In this document: positions 1-11,258 of the stretch, one piece after another
How positions within the stretch are numbered: position 1 is the stretch's first letter
How the letters are laid out: each line of letters opens with the position of its first letter
From: Nymphaea colorata
Taxonomy: Eukaryota; Streptophyta; Magnoliopsida; Nymphaeales; Nymphaeaceae
DNA: 64,000 nt
Assembly: GCF_008831285.2 (NCBI RefSeq)
Contig: NC_045147.1
Coordinates: forward strand, 14,300,854 to 14,364,853
Direction: 5' to 3'
The notes under the pieces: model-generated
Told to the model about the DNA's origin: nothing
What the model saw: the letters and a program-made list of their open reading frames with translations, nothing else
Databases searched by the model: none
Made by a program: the position numbers and the translations under genes

Positions 1-1970
1 ACGGCCATGCAGCTTCCAGGAAGGAGAGGAATTGGCGTTTAATGGTGGAAATAAGGTGAATGAAGGTGACTTGTGGGGGAAGGTCAAGTTGTTCTTGCTT
101 TTGGTTTTGTTAGGCCACCCCCACTTTCCTGGTGCCTTCCTCCTTCTTCCCTTCATTGACATTCATATCTTTACAATAATGCTGCACTATTCTATAGTAC
201 CCGTTTCGTATCGGCAGCTTGGTACCGGCTTTATTGTTTTTTAGAAAACTCGAGTTTGATTCGAAACCACAAATAACATCTCAGAGTTTTAAACAGCGAG
301 GTTTTTTTCAGGTATAATATGGTGACCTTGAAAAAAACAAGAAAAATATGGTGATTTTTTTTAAATTTTAAAAAAATTAAAAATAAAAAAAAATAAAATA
401 AGTAGGAAACTAATAACACAAACATCAAAAGATAAGTAGATTTGTAATAAATAAAAAATAAAAATAAATTGTTTGGCATTAAAAAAACTAAAAAAAGTGA
501 AAAAAAACACATTCTTTTTTAACTTAAAAAAAACGTATTTTTTAAAGTTTTAAACCGTCATTTAATTTATCACGTATTAAAAAATGTACTTTTTAAACTT
601 TTCTAAGGCTTGTCAACAAACTCGAATTTGGCATAAAAAAATGCATTTTCTACGACTATGCGACAAACTTGACTTGAACTCCACCTTCAAATGTCGGCCG
701 ATACGTATAGCAGCTGCAGCATCGGTTATGTCAATTTTATATCAATTGTTTCAATAAAATAACGATAATAATAATAATACTGATAAACTGATCTTTCAAG
801 TGTTCAAATAGAAAAGCATTTAAAAAAGACTGGCAGATCAACGGAAAAAAAAAAAGACTCGCATTAATTTTGGTGCTAATGTTGACAAAATTTTATTGGG
901 GATGTGGTTGGTCGCCTAGTCTTTATTGCATAGTTTTCTTGTTTATCAAACAGTAGATAATCGTATTAGTGTACTTAATTTTCACAATAAATATATTCTA
1001 ATTTTTTTTTTAAATACCGCCTTTGGTGAAAACGTTAAAGCGAGCTTTTAATATTGTCACCACAGGACTTTCAGTTTGCTTTTATTAAAATATATAAATG
1101 AGGACAATAGTTCTTGCACAAAAAGCTCAATGAAAATGTGTGGATTTGGAAAAGTTGCCTCTAGAATGTCAACAGTGAGTTGCCGATGGCAGCACACACA
1201 AATTTATTTATAAATAGAGGTATATAAAAAATTGCATATAGATGTGTCCAATTCAGTGTAGCAAGGATCTCTCTCACTATATGTATAGAAAAATTGGTAG
1301 GTTGAAACCTTTAGTTAACTTTCTCAATCTTCGAATTTTTTCGTATTGACTGTTGAGAGAGAAAAAAAGAGAAAGGTTTTTTAAGAGTTTAGGACCTGAA
1401 GATCTGACACCTACTAATCTCTCACTCTCTCTCTTTTGGCAATCTAACCTTATACATATAATCTTAGAAGTGGTTTGGTTTGAAACATATATTAGGTTAG
1501 TTATTTTTTGCTTTAATAATGTTTTTCATAAAAAAATGAACAGCCCCTATAACATCTAAATTTTGATATTAGATAGTTCAATTTTTTGACAAAGATAACT
1601 TAAACTAAAACATGATTTGTATTAAATTAGTAGTTATAAACGCATTAGGCAGCTTACATTTTGTTTAAAACACTTTTTATGGTTTTTATCCCATACCAAA
1701 ACAATCTGGTTTTTACTAATCATTCACACACACACATATATATAGACACACATTGGGTTTGGTTTTCACCAATCCAACTATATATATGTATCCAAAATTT
1801 GAAACTTAGGTATGTTTGATGGATTGGAAACTTGGAATTGAAAAAATATTCTTGAAAATAAGTTTCTTGGAATAAAGGAATTGAAAAAATCTTTCCGATT
1901 CTCATTTTGATGTGTGTGTGATGCCTTCTTAGTTTGATGGAATCGAAATATATTTCCAAGTGAAAAAGGC
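1..1970. other. AT-rich intergenic DNA, no gene seen
   Basis: This stretch is strongly AT-rich, with many A and T homopolymers around 300-600 and 1000-1020, and a short CA/TA microsatellite near 1725-1745. Open frames here are short, lysine/asparagine- or phenylalanine-rich, and match no family I recognise. I see no splice-bounded coding segments, RNA gene or terminal repeats. Confidence 0.6.
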
Positions 1971-1972
1971 GA

Positions 1973-2125
1973 GTGAGGGAGGAAGAAGGGAGGTGCAAAA
2001 AGAAGGGAGCGAGGAAATGGAGAAAGGAGGAAGCGAGGGAGGAAGAAGGGAGGCAGAGGAAAAAGGGAGCAAGGGAGGTGCAAAAAGAAGGCGAGCGAGG
2101 GAGGAAGAAGGCGAGCGAGGGAGGC
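1973..2125. repeat. Purine-rich degenerate minisatellite
   Basis: About 150 bases of almost pure purine (G/A) on the plus strand built from repeats of GCGAGGGAGGAAGAAG and GGAGGTGCAAAAAGAAGG in varying order. The open frames across it (Arg/Lys/Glu-rich on plus, Leu/Pro/Phe-rich on minus) are consequences of base composition and not genes. Similar purine-rich blocks occur at 6248-6346 and 16236-16490. Confidence 0.7.
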
Positions 2126-3235
2126 AGCAGATGTAACGGTCAAAAAAAAAAAACCGAAAAAATTTTTTCAGCTCTCAACTGAAAATTTTTTTCCGAAAAT
2201 ATATTTTCGTTTCCAGAATTAAGTATATCATGCACAGAAAAGCACAACAATAATGCAGAAGGACCCACTAGCGATAGAATATATGAAAGTCCTTTTGGGT
2301 TCTCAAGAGACTCCAGCTGAAGAACAAAGAACAATTTCCTAGACCTTAGGCTTATATTCTTGCCTTTGTGCGGCCATTGCAGGCCTCACATCAAGCAATG
2401 TAAGTAGCGTCCAAACGTCTCCATGATGATAAAATTATGTTTCTAAATTGCGAGCATATTCATACTTGGATTCCTCTATATCTGGTCAATTTGCAATAAC
2501 AAATTGCAGAGACTGCACCACTTGGATAGCTGAATAAGGCCGCAACCGCGAATTGTGCTCATGCCAAGGTGGCTCCACCACTGATGGAGACTCGCATATA
2601 AAAACTCTATATTTAGGGGTAGAGCCAGAAATTTTTCTTTGAATTGTATTTTTAGAGATTGTACAACGGCCGAACAATTTTTTTTTTTTAGAATTTCTGT
2701 ATTAACATTTTTTAAAATTATAAGCATAATTTTATTTTCCAAAATCTGAGGAGGAGCCATGGCCCCTGCCGGACCCCCCTCCGTCCGCCCCTCAGAACCT
2801 TACAGCTGGATAGGCTGTTCGCTTTTATGCAACTCAAACTTGTCTGTGTAAGCTTAAGTCGAACTCGACTCGTTTAATATTTAATATTTGCATTTTGATA
2901 TCTTTGATACTCGGTTTGATACTCGGTCAGCCCAAGTATCAAATAACCAGCCCAAGCTCAGCCCATGTATCCATTAGGTACCAGGCCCGTTGCCCGCCCT
3001 TATCGAAGAAAGATAGGTAGGTCCAAATCCAACTTGCATGAGAGAAGTTTACTATCCACTGATGATGAATTGAGGAGCTGAAAAAGATTCATTTGGTGTT
3101 TCTTTTGTAAGTGACAAACCAATTCAAGTGACACCCACATCCCTATAAACTTGTGTATCCTTGTGACTAGGATCATTGAAGTAATGACAGAAGCTATTCA
3201 GTTTCTGCACATGAAAGTGTTTCCAGCCACAGTTA
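2126..3235. other. Intergenic DNA, no gene seen
   Basis: No coding segment is recognisable. Around 2840-2960 there are phrases such as AAGTCGAACTCGACTCG that resemble the interior of the hAT-type MITE at 8394-8827, so a fragment of a related element may lie here. The part next to 3239 should contain the last exon of the neighbouring P450, but I cannot find one. Confidence 0.4.
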
Positions 3236-3238
3236 TAC

Positions 3239-4334
3239 CTGTATCTGGCGGCCAAGTGATGAAGGAAAGCTGCCATCATCACCCTGCTGAAGTCTGCACA
3301 TGAAATTTGAGAGCAAAATCTGTGACTGTAATCTGCCATCTAACAATTTGCTCCAAATAGTTGCACTAAAAAAGGCACCCTGACTACTTCTAAGGTTTAC
3401 CTCCCATCTTGATGGTTCAAAGGAAAATAGATCAGGAAACAAATCAGGATTCATGTGCACTGAAATTGTGGACACAGCTGCAGTCCAATCTTTGGGAATC
3501 GTGTGTCCTGCATCAAACAGGTCATTGAAGCCATGGAAGACTGATCTGTCCTGCAGAAAACCATATCTTTTGTAATATATACCTTTTGTGGTGTTATCTG
3601 CCAAAGATTTTCTGAATATAACAGGTGCAATGTTGCCCAATCTAAGTGTCTCCTTTATCACCTGAAATTGTTGTAATGGTGTAAGAAAAGTGTTTATATG
3701 AATGAGGTGCTCGAATATAGAAGATCTCTTGAATTTGCAGTGGCCAGGACGCACAGCCAATGTGAGAAAGTTCTTTGCATTTCCTTAATACAAACAAGAG
3801 GGAAGAGAGTTCCACCAGACTGTGAGTCGAGATTAACTTTCACTATGACAATATAGTACCTGGGAAGTGTAAGTCATGGATTTATATTCCTTCCAAGAAA
3901 TCCCCATTTGCTCGTCATTCCTTCTACTGAGAATTTTGTGATGTTGCTTCTGATTGACACACACAAAAACTTGCGAGCTGTTAACGGAAGTGAACTGGAA
4001 ACCAACAAAATCAGTTTGTTTGATGCCTTCAGTTTTAAGTCCTTTCTGAGTGAGGCTTTCATGTTATAATTTGACTTACTGTTAATTCCTCCAGCACCTC
4101 AGGATGGTCTGCGAGAGCTTCGTTCATGCAGAAGGTTATTGACTGAGTTGTGGTCTCAAAGCTTGCAAAGAGAAGAACAAAAAGGAGGTCAAGTGAAATG
4201 GCCTTTGTCAAGGTTGATCCTTCCTTGTTCAACTCCTTTACAAGGAGATCAATGAGGTCTTTTTGCTCTTCCCTCGGCTGATCAAGCCCCTGTTCCACCA
4301 TACTCTTCAAGGTTTGCATCACCTTCTTCCGACC
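3239..4334 (-). pseudogene. Cytochrome P450, CYP87-like, partial and decayed
   Basis: Five exon-like blocks on the minus strand read as the C-terminal half of a P450 close to the plant CYP87 family: 4334-4080 (I-helix, FASFETTTQS), 3949-3860 (ISWKEYKSMTYTSQ), 3661-3583 (K-helix KETLRL, then NIAPVIFRK), 3507-3401 (GHTIPKDW and the PERF-like FEPSRW) and 3293-3239 (ADFSRVMMAAFLHHLAARYRY). The first four blocks join in frame with GT-AG introns. The exon that should carry the haem-ligand loop FxxGxRxCxG, immediately before ADFSRV, is not visible. The N-terminal half upstream of 4334 and the terminal exon after 3239 are also missing. Without the haem cysteine the product could not be a functional P450, so I call it a pseudogene. 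A complete gene split by unusual introns is possible but unlikely. Confidence 0.8.
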
Positions 4335-6247
4335 CTATCCAAGATATACAAGTGGTGATCAGAAGCCAGGGCTCCCTGAAGTTTCCATCTATTTTTTACT
4401 TAAATTTGGTAGAATGGATTAGATATAATGCATTTGTGCAGTTTTTGTGAAATTGTATTGCAGAAGCAAATTTGGTAAGTTGGTTTTCACGAGTCTGAGC
4501 ATATAAAAGTGAATTACACGATTAAAAAACTAGGAATGCATAGATGGACTAGATTGATTGGATGCCAAAATAAGATTTTATAGCTTAGAGAAATTCAAAA
4601 GTTTTAGATTGTTGAAACTTCAGTCCTCTCATCACATATTTAGACAACATTTAGATATTAATGCAGGTACTCATGTTTTGCTAAAACAGTATGCTTACAT
4701 AAATCAATAACTGTACTTCCTATAATACCGCCACCATGGTTTGAACAGACTTTAGAATATACAATCCACAAATTGCCCTCCCACTTTATCATTTCAAAAC
4801 ATCATGCTAGTTTAAGAAAATAATTGACCTGTTCATAAATTGTTTCCTTTAACTTTACAGTTACAAATATTTTGCTAGATACTCATTCAACTTATAAATC
4901 ATGATTTTCCCTTTCCGTCATGCATCCTGCCCTCAATTCAAGGTCTGAGTCTGATCATCTATATGTATACCCACTCCACATACACATTTTAATCATATTT
5001 TGAGATCCATATCTAAAAAGAATGCCATGGAGTTAATTGACCAGCAATCCAAACTAAAAGTTAAACAATCAATTCAATCAAAATGTATGGAAAATGACGT
5101 CACGGTCTGATGCCATACCTTCATACATAGGTAATATGCAGTGACAGGAATATTGAATGGAAATGAGAATAACCTATGCATGAAATCATGAAAATGCTTT
5201 TTCAGGTTTTTGGGTATCTTCAGACGGGTCATAACTTATCAACTTCTTCATATGAGAATCTTCATATCAGAAGGAAATAGGATACGAGTTACAGAAGTTT
5301 TTTTCAATTTTTTTCTTTTTCATTCTACTTTTCAGGAGACGGTCTTTGTAGAGGTGCAGGTAGCTTGCCAAGCCCGCCAGGTTGAGGTCGGAGCCATTCT
5401 TTACCAAGTCCAACCTGGTCGGATCTGATATATATTAGTTGTGGATTTAGAACCAGATCGACTTGGTTGTCTGAAACCAAAAGTTAATCGATCTGGGTCC
5501 AACTAGAGTAAAGGTGTTCGACTCATGTGAAGGTGCGTGCAGTTCAGATCTGGGGCTGTTTGTAACTGGATCCTGTTTTCTTTACCAAACGCCATATGGA
5601 CCCAAATTCGGATCAGTACCACCCATTGACATGTCACTAAAAATTGCCTTCCTTCATAGGCCCAATAAAATTGTTCATTTATTAATTGAAATTTCTTAAC
5701 AGTTTCTAGATGCCCCTTAAAATTTTTGGATTATATAACTAGTACCCTTTAGTTAAAATTTTGTGGCTTTTCGGCCCTGGTTTCAGATACGAATCAGACC
5801 GGTATTGGTTTGGAGTTTAAGCAACCAAACCAGACGGAGATTGACAAGGTTCCAACTGTAAATCTTGGACTACGCCTCTTTGATCTGGATTAGATTTTTA
5901 AAATTCAGGACAGATCCGAGTTCAATCCAATTTAGGGGAGATCTAATTTGGACGAATATGGCAAAAAGTAAATCCAGATTAGGTCCAAATCGTTTCTGTC
6001 CTTAGAAGAGGACAGCTGGATTACACGACGTAAAATCATGAATCTGGTGGCAAAGAACTTGATCTAGAAGCTGTAAATATAATTTCATGAAACCAAAGAT
6101 TTTATGACCGAATTAAATTCAAGCTTCAAATCCGCATTCTACTCTTTTACAATCACGAAGTATCTACTCTAATATGAGAAAAGAGAAAGTTTAATATATA
6201 TGAAAGGGGAGCTGAGAGGGCGAGAGGCTTTCATGCGCAGGCAAGAA
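4335..6247. other. Intergenic DNA upstream of the P450 remnant
   Basis: The missing N-terminal P450 exons would be expected here (minus strand) but I cannot recognise them. Between about 5330 and 6000 the sequence repeatedly contains phrases like CAGATCGACTTGG and GATCTGGATTAG, the look of an old repetitive element, but I cannot define its ends. No other gene is apparent. Confidence 0.4.
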
Positions 6248-6346
6248 GGAGGCGACCAAGGGAGGCAGCAGCAGCCGGAGGGAGGCGACCAAGGGAGGCA
6301 GCAGCAGCCGGAGGGAGGCGACTAAGGGAGGCAGCAGCAGCGGGAG
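6248..6346. repeat. 33-bp minisatellite, three copies
   Basis: Three consecutive units of about 33 bp begin at 6248, 6281 and 6314, each starting GGAGGCGACCAAGGGAGGCA and continuing GCAGCAGC. The third copy differs by a C-to-T (GACTAAG) and a GCAGCGGG end. The block is purine-rich and includes CAG-type triplets. Confidence 0.9.
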
Positions 6347-6564
6347 GGAGGCTCTCCTCTTTATTATCACAAAAATACCTCTTTACGTTCAATACGTTTC
6401 ACCTCTTGCCATGAAACCTGTGAAACAGAACATTATCTTTCAAACAGTTTCGACGATCAAACAACCTCAACCTCTGAAAGAAAACATTGTGATTTGTTGG
6501 TGCGAGAAAAAGAAAGTTTACAGATTCATTCGCCTCTTTGAGTTCACTAGCGGGCAGTTCCGCC

Positions 6565-6872
6565 CATGAGAGGAGACTGGCGGAAATGCGGCTTCGTCAA
6601 TCTCAGGGAGCAGAGATTGCTTCAGATTTTCGGGGCCAAAGAGGGTCATGACTCATGACGAGGCTCTTGAGATACTTGAAAAGGAAGCCATGGAGTTCAC
6701 CGATGCCATGTTTGCCGAAGATCTCCTTGAGCGACTCAGGATAAGAGATCTGAAAGCATCGACCTTCCTGACCGAAGATGAAATTGTTGAAGTCCATTTC
6801 TGTTGGAAGATTATAGGCTTCCCTGCCAAGTTGGTCTTCAAAACCGGGCCATACCTGCAACAGGTTTTTTAG
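6565..6872 (+). other. Possible coding fragment, unrecognised
   Basis: A local open frame on the plus strand from 6648 gives an acidic, helix-like peptide (begins MTHDEALEILEKEAMEF, later LLERLRIRDLKAS) with normal-looking amino-acid composition, ending at 6872. A frame starting at ATG 6568 (MRGDWRKCGF) overlaps it but stops before it. I do not recognise a family. It could be an exon of an unknown gene, a degraded gene fragment, or chance. Confidence 0.25.
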
Positions 6873-7174
6873 ATTTCCTGTAAGTAGAAAAGAAGTAGAG
6901 AAACCAAAAAATAATTGCTGTGGTTCCGTGTAAGGCAACTGCCCACACAAGTCCATGCATAGCTCCCCTAGTGGTCGGAGAGCATATGATACGTGGTTAC
7001 CTTCTTGTTCAGTTTATAATGTGAGTGTGAATGTGAGTGTGAATGTGAGGAAGTCGGAAGAAGCATTGGTGGTGAAGAACTGGAAGGTTTCGCCGAGCAG
7101 AGGGAGTCAATCCCGTAACTAATACATATCAACACCAATGATATACCATGCATGCTGTGAACGCCCACATCTTT

Positions 7175-7250
7175 AGAGAGAGGATGAGAGACTGTAACCT
7201 AGAGAGAGGATGAGAGACTGTAACCTAGAGAGAGGATGAGAGACTGTAAC
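7175..7250. repeat. 26-bp tandem repeat, three copies
   Basis: Units starting at 7175, 7201 and 7227 share AGAGAGAGGATGAGAGACTG followed by TAACCT; the third copy ends at TAAC. The first two copies are identical. Confidence 0.9.
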
Positions 7251-7678
7251 CATAGTCCATAGGAGATGGGTGCAAGTCGATGGGCAACGGCTGTCCTTGT
7301 ACAGAAGAGACAATGGGAGTGTCAGCGGGTCGGAAGCCATTAGGAATAAGCACTCCAGGTACGAATCCAATTTGGATGTGTAGATAGTGGTTCCAGATCT
7401 GGATATTATCAGATCCTTCATGCGAATGACCAGCTACATATAAGCAGGTGTAGGCAGTTGCCCACCAAAAACTTTATATTTTCATATTGATGCATTAAAA
7501 GATTTACTCATTTATATACTAAGGTGCAAGGGTTTTTTAGCTAGGCCTCTTAGGTCAAATTACTTGGCTCCGCTGCTGCCCAAGTGCCGTCCGTTAAAAC
7601 CATAAGAACTAATCAAATCATACCTGCCCATAGCCAAATGTATCTATTAGTCAGTCCTTGCTGAATGGGCCTGGATGC

Positions 7679-7825
7679 TAATGGGTTATTTGGCAGGGGG
7701 AACACTGCGATGAGTGTCTCATGATTTACCCTAAAGATTAACAAATTCAAGAAATGCTAAAACTAGTGTTTCATAAACATACTCCAACTTTTTAGGCAAA
7801 TTTATCGGACACCAAATGACCCATA
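7679..7825. mobile_element. Small MITE-like inverted-repeat element
   Basis: The left end TAATGGGTTATTTGGC and the reverse complement of the right end, TTATGGGTCATTTGGT, match at 13 of 16 positions. The element is about 147 bp, AT-rich and non-coding. The inner ends also share the theme of a GTGTC/GTGTTTCAT stretch seen in the element at 11111-11258 and in sequence at 8840-8985. I cannot define a clear target-site duplication. Confidence 0.4.
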
Positions 7826-8393
7826 AAGTCGGATTTAATTGTTTTGTAGCATCGAAACTTGAGCTCATTCACGATCAAAGGTGTAGAAACATGGTCGAAA
7901 GAAAAAAATCTCTATTTGATTGGGCTTCTTCCTATACATTTGAATTCCATTGGACCCAGAAATGATACATTGTAATAATCTTTTTGGTCTCCCAATATCA
8001 ATAGATTGATTGTTTCGCTCCCGTATCTTATAAAAGGAAAAAGATATCTAAGATTTGTTTCATGGATTCGAAAGGGAGTACTTGGATCCTCCCAATAATT
8101 AAAAAGTGTATCATGTCTGAATCTAACTGGGGTTCACGGTGTCCCCAATAGATGCATGCTGAATATAGTGGTGTATTGATCTTTTCATGAGGTGGTGGTT
8201 TGAACTAAGTCTTGGTGAATTGATTTATAGGTTCATTAATCATATCCAACTGCTTTATGTTGTAATAACTGAGTGGCCTTTCCTATTGCTACCAATCAAT
8301 TATCATGCTCATACAAAACTTATAGAGGTTGGCTACTATCTTGAGCATGATATATAAATTTGATATTATCGGAACCTCTTATGGACCTTTAAG

Positions 8394-8827
8394 TAGGGTG
8401 AACACGAGCCCAGTTGGGCCCGACTTTAGTCAACTCGAACTCAGTTTGACTAATGAAACCTCGAGAATGGCTCGACTCGACAATTACATGTTGAGCTCAA
8501 GCTCAACTGGAATAAGGCTAGACAAACTCATTTCAATAGAATTGATATTCATCGTTACGTGTTGAGTTCGAGCTCGACTCGATTAAGGTTTGATAAACTC
8601 GTAAACTTTTTTTAATATATCGACTTGATTAAGGCTCAACAAACTCTATTAAGGCTTGAGTTCGACTCGGCAGTTACATGTTGAGCTTGAATTCAACTCG
8701 ATTATTTGAACGAGTCGACTCATGAATTCGAGCTCGACTCATTAAGCAAATGACTTGGTTCGAACTCGTTCACGAGCTAAGCTTTAACGAGTCGAGCTCG
8801 AGTAACTCAACTCGATGTTCACCCCTA
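8394..8827. mobile_element. Non-autonomous hAT-type MITE with 8-bp TSD
   Basis: The element is bounded by identical 8-bp direct repeats CCTTTAAG (8386-8393 and 8828-8835). Its left end TAGGGTGAACACGAG pairs with the reverse complement of its right end, TAGGGGTGAACATCGAG. An 8-bp target duplication and TAGGGGTG-type ends are hallmarks of plant hAT elements. The 434-bp interior is non-coding and consists of diverged repeats of CTCGA / GAGCTCGA / AACTCGA phrases in both orientations, so it can form many alternative stems. No transposase is present. Confidence 0.85.
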
Positions 8828-9257
8828 CCTTTAAGCGGCCATTTGGAGTTAGAAATACTTTGTGAGTGTTTCATAAATCTACCTCAAAATTATAATAGAA
8901 TCATGAAACACGTGATAAGTGTTTTATGAGTCCAGATTCACGAAACGCGCACATATTGTTCTCAATGCCATACAACCCATAAAGTTCCAACTTGCTTACT
9001 TATTTACTAAAGTGATTTGGCACGAACAATTTCTACGGTCAAACCCAAATTGGGCACCGAAGATTTTCACACTCCATTTGAAGGCTAGGGAAGCAAAACA
9101 CTGGGCTTGATAAACAAATGATAAGGCAGTGGCGACAGTTAATTAATTGTGAAGCAAATAGCAGGACTAGGTTATTGATTTAGATTATAACCCTAAGATC
9201 AAGGACCGTATTTTGTAAGTCATCCTTCTCGTTATAAATATGACACCATCTCTCAAA

Positions 9258-9321
9258 ATGAAAACATGAAAAATAACATAGAGATATAAATGAAAACATG
9301 AAAAATAACATGGAGATATAT
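9258..9321. repeat. 32-bp tandem duplication
   Basis: Two adjacent units beginning at 9258 and 9290 share ATGAAAACATGAAAAATAAC followed by ATAGAGATATA or ATGGAGATATA. Only one substitution separates the aligned parts. Confidence 0.85.
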
Positions 9322-9798
9322 GCAAAGAAGTTCATGGTTCACTGCTAGAAAGAACATCTTTAAAGAGGGATGAAGCGTGATCAGTAAAAGTTTTACTTGC
9401 TGCAATTTGTGGCATGGCTTGAAGAAAAACGCTAACGAAGGTCGTGCCACTGATCATTTGGTGACGGAAGGCGCAAATGTCAATGAAGAGACGTTCAGAA
9501 ATACTCCAGGAAGACGTCACAGAAGGTAGACCAGACTAGAACGAGCACCAGTGGCGTAGTATTCATGTCAATGAATGGTCGTCAACAATGGTGCAAAAGA
9601 ACGTCAGCCTTTGTCAACGGTGACACGCTTCTCATGTCAAAAGGGACTATATGGTCTCATAAACCGTCATTGACATGACGTTGGCGTCAGTGATTCATCA
9701 CAGTAGCGCGCTATCTGTGCCAATGAGATGAAAACGTTAGTTTTGTATAGCTTTTAGTGACGTGAGAGAATGCATTACTGGCAATCTGGATTTTTTAG

Positions 9799-9857
9799 TG
9801 ACTCAACATGTTGAGTCAATGATGATTGATCATTGTTTTTTAAAACAATGATCAATC
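9799..9857. repeat. 20-bp palindrome followed by a 16-bp-arm hairpin
   Basis: Positions 9799-9818 form a perfect palindrome, TGACTCAACATGTTGAGTCA, containing two opposed TGACTCA motifs (the core bound by plant and fungal bZIP factors). It is followed at 9824-9839 and 9842-9857 by perfect 16-bp inverted arms (GATTGATCATTGTTTT) with a 2-nt centre. Upstream (about 9340-9800) the sequence is rich in GACGTC/CGTCA-type words, suggesting an old non-autonomous transposon, though I cannot define its ends. Confidence 0.7.
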
Positions 9858-11110
9858 CCTGCTACCAAACAAACCCTGTTTGAAAACATGAAAAAAAATG
9901 TACATTAACCACTGGAATAATCGACTTCAAATAAGTGGGGCTCTATGCTATCTGCATCCCAAAGAAAGCAAAAGGAGAAACAAATTAATACCAACATAAT
10001 ACTAAAGACGATAAACATTAAAGAATGATAGTAACAACTCTATCATGGCGACAAAGAAAATGTGACAGATTTCAACAAACAGAAAGAAGAATTGGAGCGA
10101 GAAGACAGGAAATTACTGGAAGAGCGGCTGTACAAATCAAGCGGCCGCCTTTGCTGCTACACAAGAAGCCAATCAAAGGAACAGACAAATCATGAGAGAT
10201 AAAGAGACAGGGAGAGAGATAAAGGTTCTATTTCCTGGATGTAGATAGTTGTTTCTCTTCTTGCTGTAAAGTGCAAACTTCACACTTCTTTTATATATTT
10301 TTCTGTAGATGGTTATCATTAATTTAATAAAAATTAGTAACTAGATCGATAATAAGTACAAGGCTTTGTTATCAAAAAATTGATGGAAATTTTGAAAAAT
10401 GACAGAAAATCATGGAATATCATGTTGGTGCGTATAGTTAGTTTTTGGCAAGCATTCTTACAAAAATTTGTTCGGGACGTGATTGGCTGGTTCTTGTCCA
10501 AAACAAGGTGCTCTCAAAGAGTCATTATTAGAATATAGAAAATACAAGGAAGTCAGGTTTTCCTAAAACTGATTGTAAATGTATTGTCTCCTTGCTCACG
10601 AGTTTACTGCCGATCAAATCGGACTCCATCATCTACATTGTCATGAGTATCTTTGTTCTCTTCTTTGGATCTCATCTCATTGTTCTGGTTGATCTGAAAA
10701 GTTACCATAGATGTTATGTATATGGTTAATTTATTCAATAAAATATCGTTTGTCAAATCAACACGACATAACACGTACATGCACGAGAATCTTTCTGATA
10801 GCAAAGATTGACAGTAAAACAACAAGAATTGCATCCAACAAATATGCTCACTGATGTGAACAGTATCGTGTTCACATATTTATTGGTGCTGTTCTTTTGT
10901 CATTTCTATAAAGTTCTTGTGGTGATAAGTAGGAATTGTTTGGCGAATAGAACAATTTATCAGTATTTCATGAATCTGTTTCAAAGATTGATGTAAACTC
11001 ATTAGCACCTAATTCTAATGTTTTATAAATTTGCCTCAATTTTTAGGGTATATTCATGTAAAACTTACTTAGTGTTTTAATTGTCAAACAACCTTATAAT
11101 GTATCTTTTT

Positions 11111-11258
11111 GGTCATTTGGTAGGAAGAACACTGAGTGAGTATCTAATGAATCAGCACCAAATATTCAAGTAGGTTTATGGAAGAATAGAGTTATTGTTC
11201 TTAATGTTTAGGACAGATTCATTGAACACTCTCTCAGTGTCTTTCCTGCCAAACGACC
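11111..11258. mobile_element. Small MITE-like element with ~30-bp inverted ends
   Basis: The left end GGTCATTTGGTAGGAAGAAC continues ACTGAGTGAGT. The reverse complement of the right end reads GGTCGTTTGGCAGGAAAGAC followed by ACTGAGAGAGT. The two ends therefore pair over about 31 bp with only a few mismatches. The 148-bp element is non-coding and AT-rich inside. No clear target duplication is visible, so the superfamily is uncertain. Confidence 0.6.

Noticed and set aside
1973-2182. Arg/Lys/Glu-rich and Pro/Leu-rich open frames on both strands.
   Set aside because: They follow from the purine-rich repeat; composition-driven, without domains.
6603-6956. 117-codon minus-strand frame at 6.6-6.95 kb.
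   Set aside because: Its peptide has no recognisable motif, and the opposite plus-strand frame looks more protein-like; neither is certain.
7175-7250. CRISPR-like direct repeats (also 6248-6346 and 9258-9321).
   Set aside because: Units are contiguous with no unique spacers; these are minisatellites in a plant genome.
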